A stretch of DNA of 64,000 nucleotides from Olivibacter oleidegradans (GTDB taxonomy: Bacteria; Bacteroidota; Bacteroidia; Sphingobacteriales; Sphingobacteriaceae). The position numbers were made by a program, and so were the translations under genes. Below, piece after piece: positions 54,467 to 63,800 of the stretch (within the stretch, counting starts at the first letter, position 1; each line of letters opens with the position of its first letter). Under the pieces are notes generated by a model. The model ran no database searches and had not been told where the DNA came from. It worked only from the letters and a program-made list of their open reading frames with translations. The stretch covers positions 496,001-560,000 of the forward strand of contig NZ_JBHLWO010000001.1 of assembly GCF_042432805.1 (NCBI RefSeq), in the 5' to 3' direction.

Positions 54467-56218
54467 TTAGTGCTTGTAGAATTTCCATGCTGTTTGGCTT
54501 TCCCTCGTTAAAGGCTCTTCAAGGAAGATAGCTCGAATCATCTCCACTGGCATCGCATTCAACTTTAGCACAGTATCGTGAAATTCCTTTAAGGTATACT
54601 TATTTGATTTCAAGACTTCCCGCTGGAGCGCATAGAACTGTAATCCGCCGATATAATAAGACACCTGGTAAAGCGGAAAGGCCTGACTATCTCTTGATAA
54701 AGGCCAATTTAACTCGCTCTCCACGTTGGCCCGTTCATGTCCAACTTCGTCTACCAGAAAATCAGCGCATTGTTCTGCCGACCATTTGCCCAAGTGAAAG
54801 TTAAGCTGGAAGATGATCCGCGCACATCGATACTTACGCCAAAATAACATACCGATTTTTTCTTCAGGTGTCCGCGCAAAACCTTTATCCCATAACAACA
54901 TTTCCCAATATAAAGCCCAACCTTCCATCCAAAATGGTGTATCAAAATTTCGATAGGTGCGGTTTCGGGCATTCATGAAAAATTCGAGGTTATGTCCCGC
55001 TATTAATTCATGATGTACAGTCGCCCGCGAAAAATAAGGATTGTTTCCAAGCATGCGCATTCTTGCTAAGTCAAAATCCATTGTATTGGTTGGATAAGTT
55101 ATACTAATTTCCCACCCTCCCGTAAAAAAGGCATTTGACTTTTGACGCTCGGGCGACATCATAATCATTCCCCAAGTTTCCTCGGCAAGTTCAGGAATCG
55201 TAATTAAGTCATTCTTTTTAAGGAAATCTACTGCTTCATCATACAACTTACGGATAACGGCAGGTTGTTGTCCAACAGGTACAGCACTTGCTTTTACTTT
55301 TTCCAAAGCAGCTTTCCAGTCATTGCCGAAGCCTAATGCTGCAGATGCCTTTAGCATTTCCTGCTGGCACCAGGCCATCTCTTGATGGGCAATTGCCAAA
55401 AGTTCGTCAGGAGTATAGTTAATAAATTCGTGTTGAAGCAGTCGCATCAGTTCCTCTCTACCAATAGGGGTACGTGTATAAATACCCATCTCGTTTGGTT
55501 GTTGCTTCTTTTGAAAAACACCGGCATAACGCACCAGCATGCTGTCAGCACGGTGATAGGCCTCGGGTACCCACCACGAAAATGCCGGATCATAACCATT
55601 ATAGAATTCAAAGACACTTGCCGCCGTCTTCCGCAGCAAATCCGCTTCCTCTCTTGCCTCCCTAATTTGTTCGGGTTCTAAATGCATACCATCCAAGTTC
55701 TTTATAAGCAGGGGTATCGCCTTCGCTAGGTGCGAAAAGGTAGAAGCAACCCGAGGTGCGTCCAGTGAATTTCCGCGTCTACGAATACGCTCTAATGCAA
55801 AAATGCTATCTGCAAAGGGAAATAGACCTTTCAGCTGTTCCATCTGCTGTGTGAGCTTTTCCAATTGGTATTGCTTCTCTTTTAAGTCTCTTGTAAATAA
55901 TAAATAATCGACTTTACACTCCTGTGGTAATTGATCGAAATCTACACTCTTCAGTTGATTGAGGTATTTCTCATTCAACACCCTTAATCGTGCTTGCCGA
56001 TCGGGCGATCCCATGCCCTTTGCCATTCGATACCGGGGGGCATTTTCTGAGGGAGAATAAAAGCGATAAATGGCTGCTTCATCTGCTTCAAACTGTTTCA
56101 TCAAATAAGGAATCTCCTGACAAGGTACATACCCTTCTGTGGAAATTTGCGCTTTAACGGATAGCGCATTAGTAAACAGTAATATAAGCGCAATTGATAA
56201 AAATGATTTTCTTTCCAT
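54467..56218 (-). CDS. Exported DUF885 family protein, predicted metallopeptidase
   Basis: A 583-residue protein with a signal peptide (cleavage near VKAQ, residue 23). The DUF885 zinc-type motif HHELIAGH at 402-409 and the downstream WMEGWALYWE are conserved, so it is probably an oligopeptide-cleaving metallopeptidase. It is mostly helical, as seen in the MQQLKGLF and EQIREAREEADLLRK regions. It is on the minus strand behind the SusD gene but separated by a terminator. Its neighbours are peptidases on both sides, supporting a role in peptide breakdown. Confidence 0.85.
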   Translation of the reverse strand: MERKSFLSIALILLFTNALSVKAQISTEGYVPCQEIPYLMKQFEADEAAIYRFYSPSENAPRYRMAKGMGSPDRQARLRVLNEKYLNQLKSVDFDQLPQECKVDYLLFTRDLKEKQYQLEKLTQQMEQLKGLFPFADSIFALERIRRRGNSLDAPRVASTFSHLAKAIPLLIKNLDGMHLEPEQIREAREEADLLRKTAASVFEFYNGYDPAFSWWVPEAYHRADSMLVRYAGVFQKKQQPNEMGIYTRTPIGREELMRLLQHEFINYTPDELLAIAHQEMAWCQQEMLKASAALGFGNDWKAALEKVKASAVPVGQQPAVIRKLYDEAVDFLKKNDLITIPELAEETWGMIMMSPERQKSNAFFTGGWEISITYPTNTMDFDLARMRMLGNNPYFSRATVHHELIAGHNLEFFMNARNRTYRNFDTPFWMEGWALYWEMLLWDKGFARTPEEKIGMLFWRKYRCARIIFQLNFHLGKWSAEQCADFLVDEVGHERANVESELNWPLSRDSQAFPLYQVSYYIGGLQFYALQREVLKSNKYTLKEFHDTVLKLNAMPVEMIRAIFLEEPLTRESQTAWKFYKH

Positions 56219-56227
56219 TCGTTCAAA

Positions 56228-56258
56228 TAAAAAAGCGCCAAATCAAAGATTTGGCGCT
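56228..56258 (-). terminator. Rho-independent terminator after the SusD gene
   Basis: AGCGCCAAATC and GATTTGGCGCT form an 11-bp perfect stem around AAA. On the minus strand it is flanked by a T-run (TTTTTTATTTG), ending the SusC-SusD transcript before DUF885. Confidence 0.9.
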
Positions 56259-56271
56259 AAAAAATGACAAC

Positions 56272-57666
56272 TTATTGAGCATCCCACCACACACGCTTAG
56301 TGAGCACATCGCCACTATGTTGAGGTTGCGGATTATTCGTCAACTCATTTAATGGGTATAGCATTTTCCGTGGAATATCAGAAACTGCGTTTTGCACTTT
56401 ATTAATTGCCGGATAACCCGTTCTACGCCAATCGTTGAAAATTTCCGGCGAGAGAAAATTGACAATGGCTTTCTCTTCCATGATGTAGGACAAAGCATTG
56501 TCGGCATTAATATTTCCTCTGTTTGCTAAATAAGCTGCGATTGCAGTGCTAGACGAAACACCAGTATGGGCCATATCTGCTTCAATAGCCTGCTGATATA
56601 GGGGTGCCGCTGCCGCTGCTCCTGATAAGATTAAAGTGGCTTCGGCTTTCAACAGTAATGCTTCCCGATAGTTAATGAGATTTAACGGCGAATTAGCACT
56701 TGCGTAAAATGAGCCGCCTAAAGAATAAGATTCCAGCGAGCCAATACCAGAGGAGCCAATAACACGGCCTAAATAGGCATTATTCTGCTTTGAACGGGTA
56801 ATCAGTTGGGTTATTCTCGGATCATTTCGGCTTACCAATGAATCAACGGTTTTTGACGATAAAATAATAGTTTCGACGGGCAGAAAATTTCTGTACCACC
56901 TATTCTCTTTGCCAGCTGTACCATCGTACACTAAACGCAAATCGTCTGCATTACTTTGCATGCCATTTTCCAGGGCGCTCAACGCCAATTGAGCCTGTGC
57001 CGCTGCGGTATGATTTGGCGCTTTTGTAAGATGCATATAATAACGGGCCTTTAGGGTATAAGCTGCCTTAATCCATTGCGTGGTATTTCCTTGGTAGAAA
57101 AAATCCCTGTTGCCCGGTAGTGTTCCACCAGCTGTCTGTAAACTGGCAATACCCTCATCCAACAAGCTCTGAATCGTATTGTAGATCATTTCTTGACTAT
57201 CATATGCGGGTGTAAAAGTTTCCGTAGCATTTAATGCTTGCGAATAGGGGACATCCCCCCACATATCGGTCGCATACGCAAGGGTATATGCAGTTAAAAC
57301 ACTGGCTATTCCGCTATAAATGGTATTACCTTTCTCGTCCGCCTGTTCTTTCATCAATTTAAGATTCTCCAAACAATCCGTATAGGTATAACGCCAGGTA
57401 TCATTCAAATCCGCCGGATTTAACAAATAAGTGCCTACATTGGGTGGTGCCTGATTCAAAGCAATCAGCTGCATAAAATGAGCCGCATCAATAGATGCCC
57501 AACCAGCAACTACATTGTGCACCAAATTATATTCGATAGCAGGCAATAACAATGATTCCTGTACCGATGAAGGTTCATTCGGATTTTCATTGACATCCAA
57601 AAATTTCTCACAGCTGGAAAACAAGCATGTTGCAACGAGTATGATATAAGGAATTGACTTTTTCAT
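56272..57666 (-). CDS. SusD/RagB-like outer-membrane lipoprotein (SusD_2 type)
   Basis: A 464-residue lipoprotein with lipobox CLFSSC (about C19). LDVNENPNEPSSVQESLLLPA and GIASVLTAYTLAYATDMWGDVPYSQAL identify the SusD-like_2 group, which also includes the SusD at 10975-12513. ATG 57666 is the start; TTG 57678 would add four residues. It begins 12 nt after the SusC gene and works as the substrate lid of that channel. Terminator at 56228-56258 follows. Confidence 0.93.
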   Translation of the reverse strand: MKKSIPYIILVATCLFSSCEKFLDVNENPNEPSSVQESLLLPAIEYNLVHNVVAGWASIDAAHFMQLIALNQAPPNVGTYLLNPADLNDTWRYTYTDCLENLKLMKEQADEKGNTIYSGIASVLTAYTLAYATDMWGDVPYSQALNATETFTPAYDSQEMIYNTIQSLLDEGIASLQTAGGTLPGNRDFFYQGNTTQWIKAAYTLKARYYMHLTKAPNHTAAAQAQLALSALENGMQSNADDLRLVYDGTAGKENRWYRNFLPVETIILSSKTVDSLVSRNDPRITQLITRSKQNNAYLGRVIGSSGIGSLESYSLGGSFYASANSPLNLINYREALLLKAEATLILSGAAAAAPLYQQAIEADMAHTGVSSSTAIAAYLANRGNINADNALSYIMEEKAIVNFLSPEIFNDWRRTGYPAINKVQNAVSDIPRKMLYPLNELTNNPQPQHSGDVLTKRVWWDAQ

Positions 57667-57678
57667 CTTTCTAATCAA

Positions 57679-60678
57679 TTAAAAGGTAAGGGATAGCGTG
57701 AAATTATACGATCTGGAAGTTGGGGCAGAATTTCCGTACAAACCCAAAGCATCATTCCCGGATCCATAACTATTTACCTCGGGATCAGAACCCGTAAAAT
57801 GTGGGGCATATATCCACAAATTCCGTCCGGTTGCTGTTAATGAAGCGCGTTGGAAAGGTGTTTTCTTGATCCATTTTTCAGGAAAATTGTAGGTTAAGTT
57901 TACATTACGCAGTTTTACATAGGTACCATCCTGCACAGCCGCTTCATAGATCGCATTCAGTCGCTGATAGTAATCCTGAGCCGACACAGTAACCGTATTT
58001 GGTTGGCCTGTATTTACGTTCACTCCTTCCACTATGCGGTCTTCACGATTCTCGGTTGCCTTCGGTGTACCATAAAAGAACCCATAACGATCATCCGAGT
58101 TCATAATATCCCCTCCCTTTCGCATATCGAAGAAAAAGCTCAAATTCAAATTTTTATAGGTAAAGCTGTTGTTTAAGCCTGCCAACCAATCGGGTTGAAT
58201 ATTCCCTATTTTTTGGGACGGTCCAATAACAGGTAAGCCGGTATCATCTATTAATTTTTGCCCAGCCTCGTTGTAACTATAGCCCGGAGCGTAGAACGTG
58301 CCATAAGGGTCACCGGTAAATGCAAAAGTCTGTCCAATCTGCACTTGATCGGCACCGCCATAAAGTTCCGTTACCCTGTTTTTTATTTTGGTGAAATTGA
58401 AAGTGAAGTCCCAGGAGAAATCTTCACTTTTAACCGGTGTTACATTTAACAAAGCCTCGATTCCCCTGTTATACATACTCCCGGCATTGATATAGGAATT
58501 GCGATAGCCGGTGGAATTCGCTAAGGTAATATACGATAGGAGGTCTGTATGATCTCGATCAAAATAATTAAACTCCAAACCAATGCGATTTTTTAGAAAC
58601 TGGGTTTCAAGACCGATTTCAAGCTCGGTGGTTGTTTCATTCTTCAAGTTCGTGTTACCTAAGTCGCCACTGATTAAAAATCCCGGCACGCCGTTAAAAG
58701 GAAAATTAGTTGCTGTGTTGTATACTGTCGAAGTGGCGTATGCACGTACATTATCATTACCCACCTTGGAGTAAGAAGCACGCAACTTACCAAAGCTTAG
58801 CCAGGGAGTTTGTTCTTTTAAAAGTTCGGAAAACACAAAACCTCCCGACACCGATCCATAATAATAGGTTCGGTTTGCTTTATCAAACACGGAGCTCTGT
58901 TCCATCCGCCCCGTAAGCGAAAGTGTCAACATTTTTTTGTAATCAACTGTGGGCTGTGCGTAAAAAGATACGCGACGGAAGCGTCTATAATTTTCCGTAC
59001 TTACCTGATTTTCTGTATTACTGATATTATCAAAATCATCGACAGTAAATCCTCCTGTTCCCTCCAATTGATAGAGCTGATCATACGTGGCGAACACATT
59101 ATTACCCAGCAACATACTCACCTCTAGATCTTCTCCTATTTGTTTACGTGCCTCGGCGATCAAATCGTGGTTGAATTGCCGATAGTTATTATTGCGGTCG
59201 CGTAAGACGCCGGTGGTTCCCACCGGTATACTAGGAGCTTCATGGTATTTGGATTGCTCGGAGTATATATCTGCCCCTAAGCGTTCTGTAATGGTTAACC
59301 AGTCTGTAGGCGTATAATTAAAAGTAGCGATTGGGATAAAACGATTTCCACGCACATCATTATATACATTTTCTAAAGACCAGTAAGGGTTATTGCGGGA
59401 GTAGCGGAAAACACGTTGTGTACCATCGTCATTGGTAGCAGGCAAAGGGTCCCAGGAAAAAGGAGCCGTATACACGGTCCATAAGGGTGCTTCTAAACCG
59501 TAACCCTCCGGGGTTCTATGCGCCGTTGTAGCGACATAATTGAACTGGAAAGTGGCTGTAAAATTATCATAGATCTTATTGCTGAATTTAGCAAAGGCCG
59601 CATGTCTTTTATAGTTCGTAGTTGGTATTGTACCTTCCTGATCCAGGTAGGAATAAGACATAAAATAATTAGATTTATCTGTTCCCCCTTGTACGCTTAA
59701 TGTATTTGTATAGGTCTTGCCTGTTTGGAAAAACGCATCCATTGGATTCACATTACGTACCGGTTTACCGTCTACCATCAACGTATCCAAGCGGGGGCCC
59801 CAAACCAAGCTTGTTTTCTGATCGTTATCCACTCCATTCCAATACACTCCGCGATCGCCTTGTGCGTAAACCGATTGTACTTGTGGATAAATTGCCTTAT
59901 CAAGCGAAAATTGTGTGCTAAAATTAAAACTTGGCTTCTGCTCTTTATTACCATTTTTGGTAGTAACGATAACTACACCACGTGCGGCACTTGATCCATA
60001 TAGGGCCGAAGCGGCCGATCCTTTCAGCACATTAATGCTTTCAATGATGGCCGGATCGATATCTGAGAAACGACTGATACCACTTCCATTACCATTTGTA
60101 GCCGTTTGATCATTATTTATAGGAACCCCATCGACCACGATCAAGGCCTCGTTATTTCCGGTTAATGAACTCGTACCACGAATGACAATACGCGAGGAGC
60201 TTCCCGGTTGCCCGGAAGAAGAAGTAATCTGTACACCCGAAACTCTTCCTGTTAATGCATTAAGTGGGTTCGGTTCTTTTGTTTTGGCAATATCTGCCCC
60301 TGAAACCTCCTGCGTGCTATAGGTTAACTGCCTTTTCTCTCTTTTTATTCCTAAAGCTGTTACAACTACTTCATTCAAGGTTTGATTATCCTCTTCAAGT
60401 GTAATGTTTAAAACCGATTGCGCAGTAAGGGTGATCTCTTGCGTCCGATAGCCTAGCGCTGTAATTTTCAAAACAGCTCCCGGCCGGTAATCGATGGTAA
60501 AGACCCCATTTACATCGGTGGAAGTGCCTTGCGCAGTTCCGGATAATTTAATAGACACCCCTGGGATAGGGGTCTTGGATTGGTCTACTACCGCTCCTTT
60601 TAATGTCTTGGTTTGCGCCTGCACATCTAAAAAAGCCCATAAGCTTACGATGAAGGCAATTAAATAGTTGATTTTCAT
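57679..60678 (-). CDS. SusC/RagA-like TonB-dependent outer-membrane channel
   Basis: A 999-residue receptor: signal peptide (about 1-21), CarboxypepD_reg-like domain (about 25-95, LKGAVVDQSKTPIPGVSIKLSG), plug domain (about 100-240, NEVVVTALGIKREKRQLTYS, then INVLKGSAASALYGSSAARGVVIVTTK) and barrel ending in F. No STN domain, so no FecR signalling. A -7 box lies upstream at 60731-60738. It pairs with the following SusD and probably imports peptides or oligosaccharides of the right-hand locus. Confidence 0.94.
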   Translation of the reverse strand: MKINYLIAFIVSLWAFLDVQAQTKTLKGAVVDQSKTPIPGVSIKLSGTAQGTSTDVNGVFTIDYRPGAVLKITALGYRTQEITLTAQSVLNITLEEDNQTLNEVVVTALGIKREKRQLTYSTQEVSGADIAKTKEPNPLNALTGRVSGVQITSSSGQPGSSSRIVIRGTSSLTGNNEALIVVDGVPINNDQTATNGNGSGISRFSDIDPAIIESINVLKGSAASALYGSSAARGVVIVTTKNGNKEQKPSFNFSTQFSLDKAIYPQVQSVYAQGDRGVYWNGVDNDQKTSLVWGPRLDTLMVDGKPVRNVNPMDAFFQTGKTYTNTLSVQGGTDKSNYFMSYSYLDQEGTIPTTNYKRHAAFAKFSNKIYDNFTATFQFNYVATTAHRTPEGYGLEAPLWTVYTAPFSWDPLPATNDDGTQRVFRYSRNNPYWSLENVYNDVRGNRFIPIATFNYTPTDWLTITERLGADIYSEQSKYHEAPSIPVGTTGVLRDRNNNYRQFNHDLIAEARKQIGEDLEVSMLLGNNVFATYDQLYQLEGTGGFTVDDFDNISNTENQVSTENYRRFRRVSFYAQPTVDYKKMLTLSLTGRMEQSSVFDKANRTYYYGSVSGGFVFSELLKEQTPWLSFGKLRASYSKVGNDNVRAYATSTVYNTATNFPFNGVPGFLISGDLGNTNLKNETTTELEIGLETQFLKNRIGLEFNYFDRDHTDLLSYITLANSTGYRNSYINAGSMYNRGIEALLNVTPVKSEDFSWDFTFNFTKIKNRVTELYGGADQVQIGQTFAFTGDPYGTFYAPGYSYNEAGQKLIDDTGLPVIGPSQKIGNIQPDWLAGLNNSFTYKNLNLSFFFDMRKGGDIMNSDDRYGFFYGTPKATENREDRIVEGVNVNTGQPNTVTVSAQDYYQRLNAIYEAAVQDGTYVKLRNVNLTYNFPEKWIKKTPFQRASLTATGRNLWIYAPHFTGSDPEVNSYGSGNDALGLYGNSAPTSRSYNFTLSLTF

Positions 60679-60730
60679 GATTAATTCGTGTTGGTTTTGT
60701 TGCTATTACCTATTTTTTTCTGGACTTTAA

Positions 60731-60738
60731 CAAAACTA
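60731..60738 (-). promoter_or_regulatory. TAnnTTTG -7 box of the right-hand SusC gene
   Basis: TAGTTTTG on the minus strand, 52 nt before the SusC start, matches the -7 consensus. It makes SusC-SusD a unit separate from the GH43 gene. No -33 box is clear. Confidence 0.45.
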
Positions 60739-60892
60739 TTACATAAACCCCTCGAATTATTATCAAAAATTAACTACAACAAACCGAATATTAACATAAA
60801 ATCAAAAAAAAGCTATTTTATTAGTTATTTTACACCAACAACCAACTACCATCCACAATAAAACAGATGAAAAAGTGTATTATTAGCAACAA

Positions 60893-63800
60893 CTAGTGAA
60901 ATTCATACAAATTAAAATCAGACAGACGTCCATAACCATATTTTTCTGAATAACTAGCTTGATATGGACCTACTTGCAGCACTTTATCAAGCCATTTTGG
61001 CTTAACATACGGGCTTCCTGGAAAATCAACCCATATTTTACCATCTTTACTTCCCCGAACAAAGATTAACCTACCTTCTCGCTGAATTTGCAGATAAGGA
61101 TAGAAGTCGAAACCGGTATTATTATGCTGTTGTTTTCTCCTATGGTCTAGGTCCGTTACAATATTGCCTATTCCCCAACCAAGCATCACCCCATTTTGCA
61201 ATAACTGTTCATTTTCTTCATTCACATAACGAACCATCAAACCCACTTCATTTGGACCCAATGGCTTGCGTTGCTGTAGACCGGACAAATCGTTCACTTT
61301 TAGTTGCATCAAAAAGTTACCGGATATATTTTTATATAAAAAGGGCCCTCGATTACTACTACCGTCCCAAGCTGTTTTTGCCGAAGCCAGTTCAACAACG
61401 CCTTGGCCTTGCCGCATCGTTAAACTATCGGCCGAACCTCCTTCCATACCATCCCAATTATACTGACCGGCAAAATCCTTTTCGAGGTCTAAGCCCTCTC
61501 GCATACTAGTAAATCGGTTTTTTTCGACATCCTTTAGCGAAATTTGTTGTGAACTCCATACAAAGCCGTAACGGTTTTTTACAAAAAACCGAAAAGCTCG
61601 CTTTTCTGTTTTATTCAAATCTTGTGCAAGGTAGTGGGTGGTTGATTGCCAGGCTGTACTTGTACTGTCGTTATTTATATTTTGAAAACTAAATTGATAA
61701 CCCCGATTCGCCAGCGAAGTGTCTACCTCCATAAAAGCCAGTTCCTCCGATACCCATTTTGGATGAATCGTATATGTTGGATTAATCTGCTTGTCCGGCT
61801 TTAGATTCAGCACGGAATCTGCCCAGCGCTTTAACTCGTTTTCATCTTTAGCCTCATTCAATAAATGAAGCGATTTTAGATAAATGCCTTTTGAGGGAAT
61901 CATTTTCATGAGTTCCGCATTCAGCTCATTTCGTTTTTCCCATTTATCCGAATGGTAATAATAAAGCCCATCGCGCTGTTTCACGAGGGCCGTTAATGCC
62001 CAGGTATCCTTCGTCTTCCGTTTACCATCTGCGTATACCAAAACAAGGCTATAATAAGCCAAACTATCAAGCGTAGATTTTAAATAAGGAAGCAACGCGT
62101 CCCTCCCGTTCTTTATGTATACCGCCATTTGCCCTTTGTAAGCGAGTAGTTCAGCGTCCTGATTTTGAAGCTCTATTCCTGATTTACCATAGCCTTTATT
62201 TATCCAAGTCTTCACTTTTCCAAACACTAAATCTTTCGCTTCAAACGATCCAACATACGCGCTCTTTTTAGCGCTAATCCGTAATTTTTCAATCTCTTGC
62301 GTCGTTAAAGCATAGTCGTACATTTTTAGCGAAGCAATGGCGCCACTGAAGAAGTGCTGTAAACGTCTGTCTGTTCCAATTAATATATCGGCAGATCTTT
62401 CCAGAAAAAGCATGCGGTTACCGCGATTCTCTAACTTGCCATTGACATATAATCGCTCTTCCGTACCATCAAAAACAAGCACCACGTGATGCCATTTGTT
62501 AGGACTTGGGATATCCTTGAAAGCCAAATTAGCCCACCCCCCATGTACTACTCCCCCGACGGCCGGATCGGATCCATAGCCCAATGATGCATTTGTCAAG
62601 TCCCTCCCGCCAGATGCCCATTGAATAATTGGTTCTTCTTTCGCGATGTTTGGATTATTTATCCATGCGCTGATGGTGAAACTACTGTTTCCTCCTACGG
62701 TTGGAGGGAGCGCCATTTCAGATTGCCAATAACTTTGTCCGTCAAAAACAAAAGCTTTTCTTCCCTGCACCAAATCAATCGTGTAGCTTCCGTTTTTTAC
62801 CCGAAAAAGGCCGCCTAACACACCTTTGTTAGCCACCTTTTTATCTGCAGTATGTAGGGCATATTTTTCTGCCTCTAGGTCGACCAGCAGACCCAGACTT
62901 TCTTGCTTTCCAACCGGAGCTTGCGGTGTCGACAGTTTTCCTTCTTCATAAGCAATACGAGGTTCGCTAAATATCTTTACGTTCCAGATAGCCCTATTAA
63001 GTCCAGATAACTGAGTGTTTTTTATGGTGATTCGAAAATAACGGGCTTTTACATCGCCGTAATCTTTCATCGGGCTACCCCATTGCGTATTTTGGGTGCG
63101 GTCTGCAAAAACTTTCCAACGCTGCCCATCGTTAGAATATTCCATCAGGTATTGATAGTACCACGTAGCGTATTCAAACTGAGTTAAGACGCTCCGTATA
63201 CATTCTTCTTTTCCTAAATCCACTTGCCACCATGCTTCATGCATATTATCGGCGGCTTTCCAGAGCGTCCCATTATTATCGTCGGCCGCATAGTCAGCTC
63301 TAAAATCATCGCTATACACAGAAGAAGCACTTATCTGTTTACCAAATGCTAAATTTATGGCTTGAATGGTATTTTTTGCCAATGCGCCGATACCTTGATG
63401 TGTAGGCACAACTTTTTTTATACTTCCCTCTTCGTCGAACTCAAGCTTATCTACGGCTATTTGTCGGTGAAAACCACCTCCACTGTGTGGATTGTTATGT
63501 CGGTGGTAAACGATGTAAAAATTATCGCCTTCCTGCAATACACTGTTATGCCCGGGACCATGTACGGTACCGTCTTCATTAGTAACTAATACCGGACTGT
63601 TTTTGCCATATACAAAAGGGCCCATGGGTCCCTCTTTGCTCGTTACATAATGAACCTTATAACTTGCATCTTCACAATGTTCAGCGCTGTACATTAAATA
63701 ATAAATTCCATTTCGCTTAAACATAAAAGGTGCTTCAAAAAAGTCTTTTGCAATGGTATTTGGAATGATCCCCGTTTTCGCAAAAGATTTCATATCGGCA

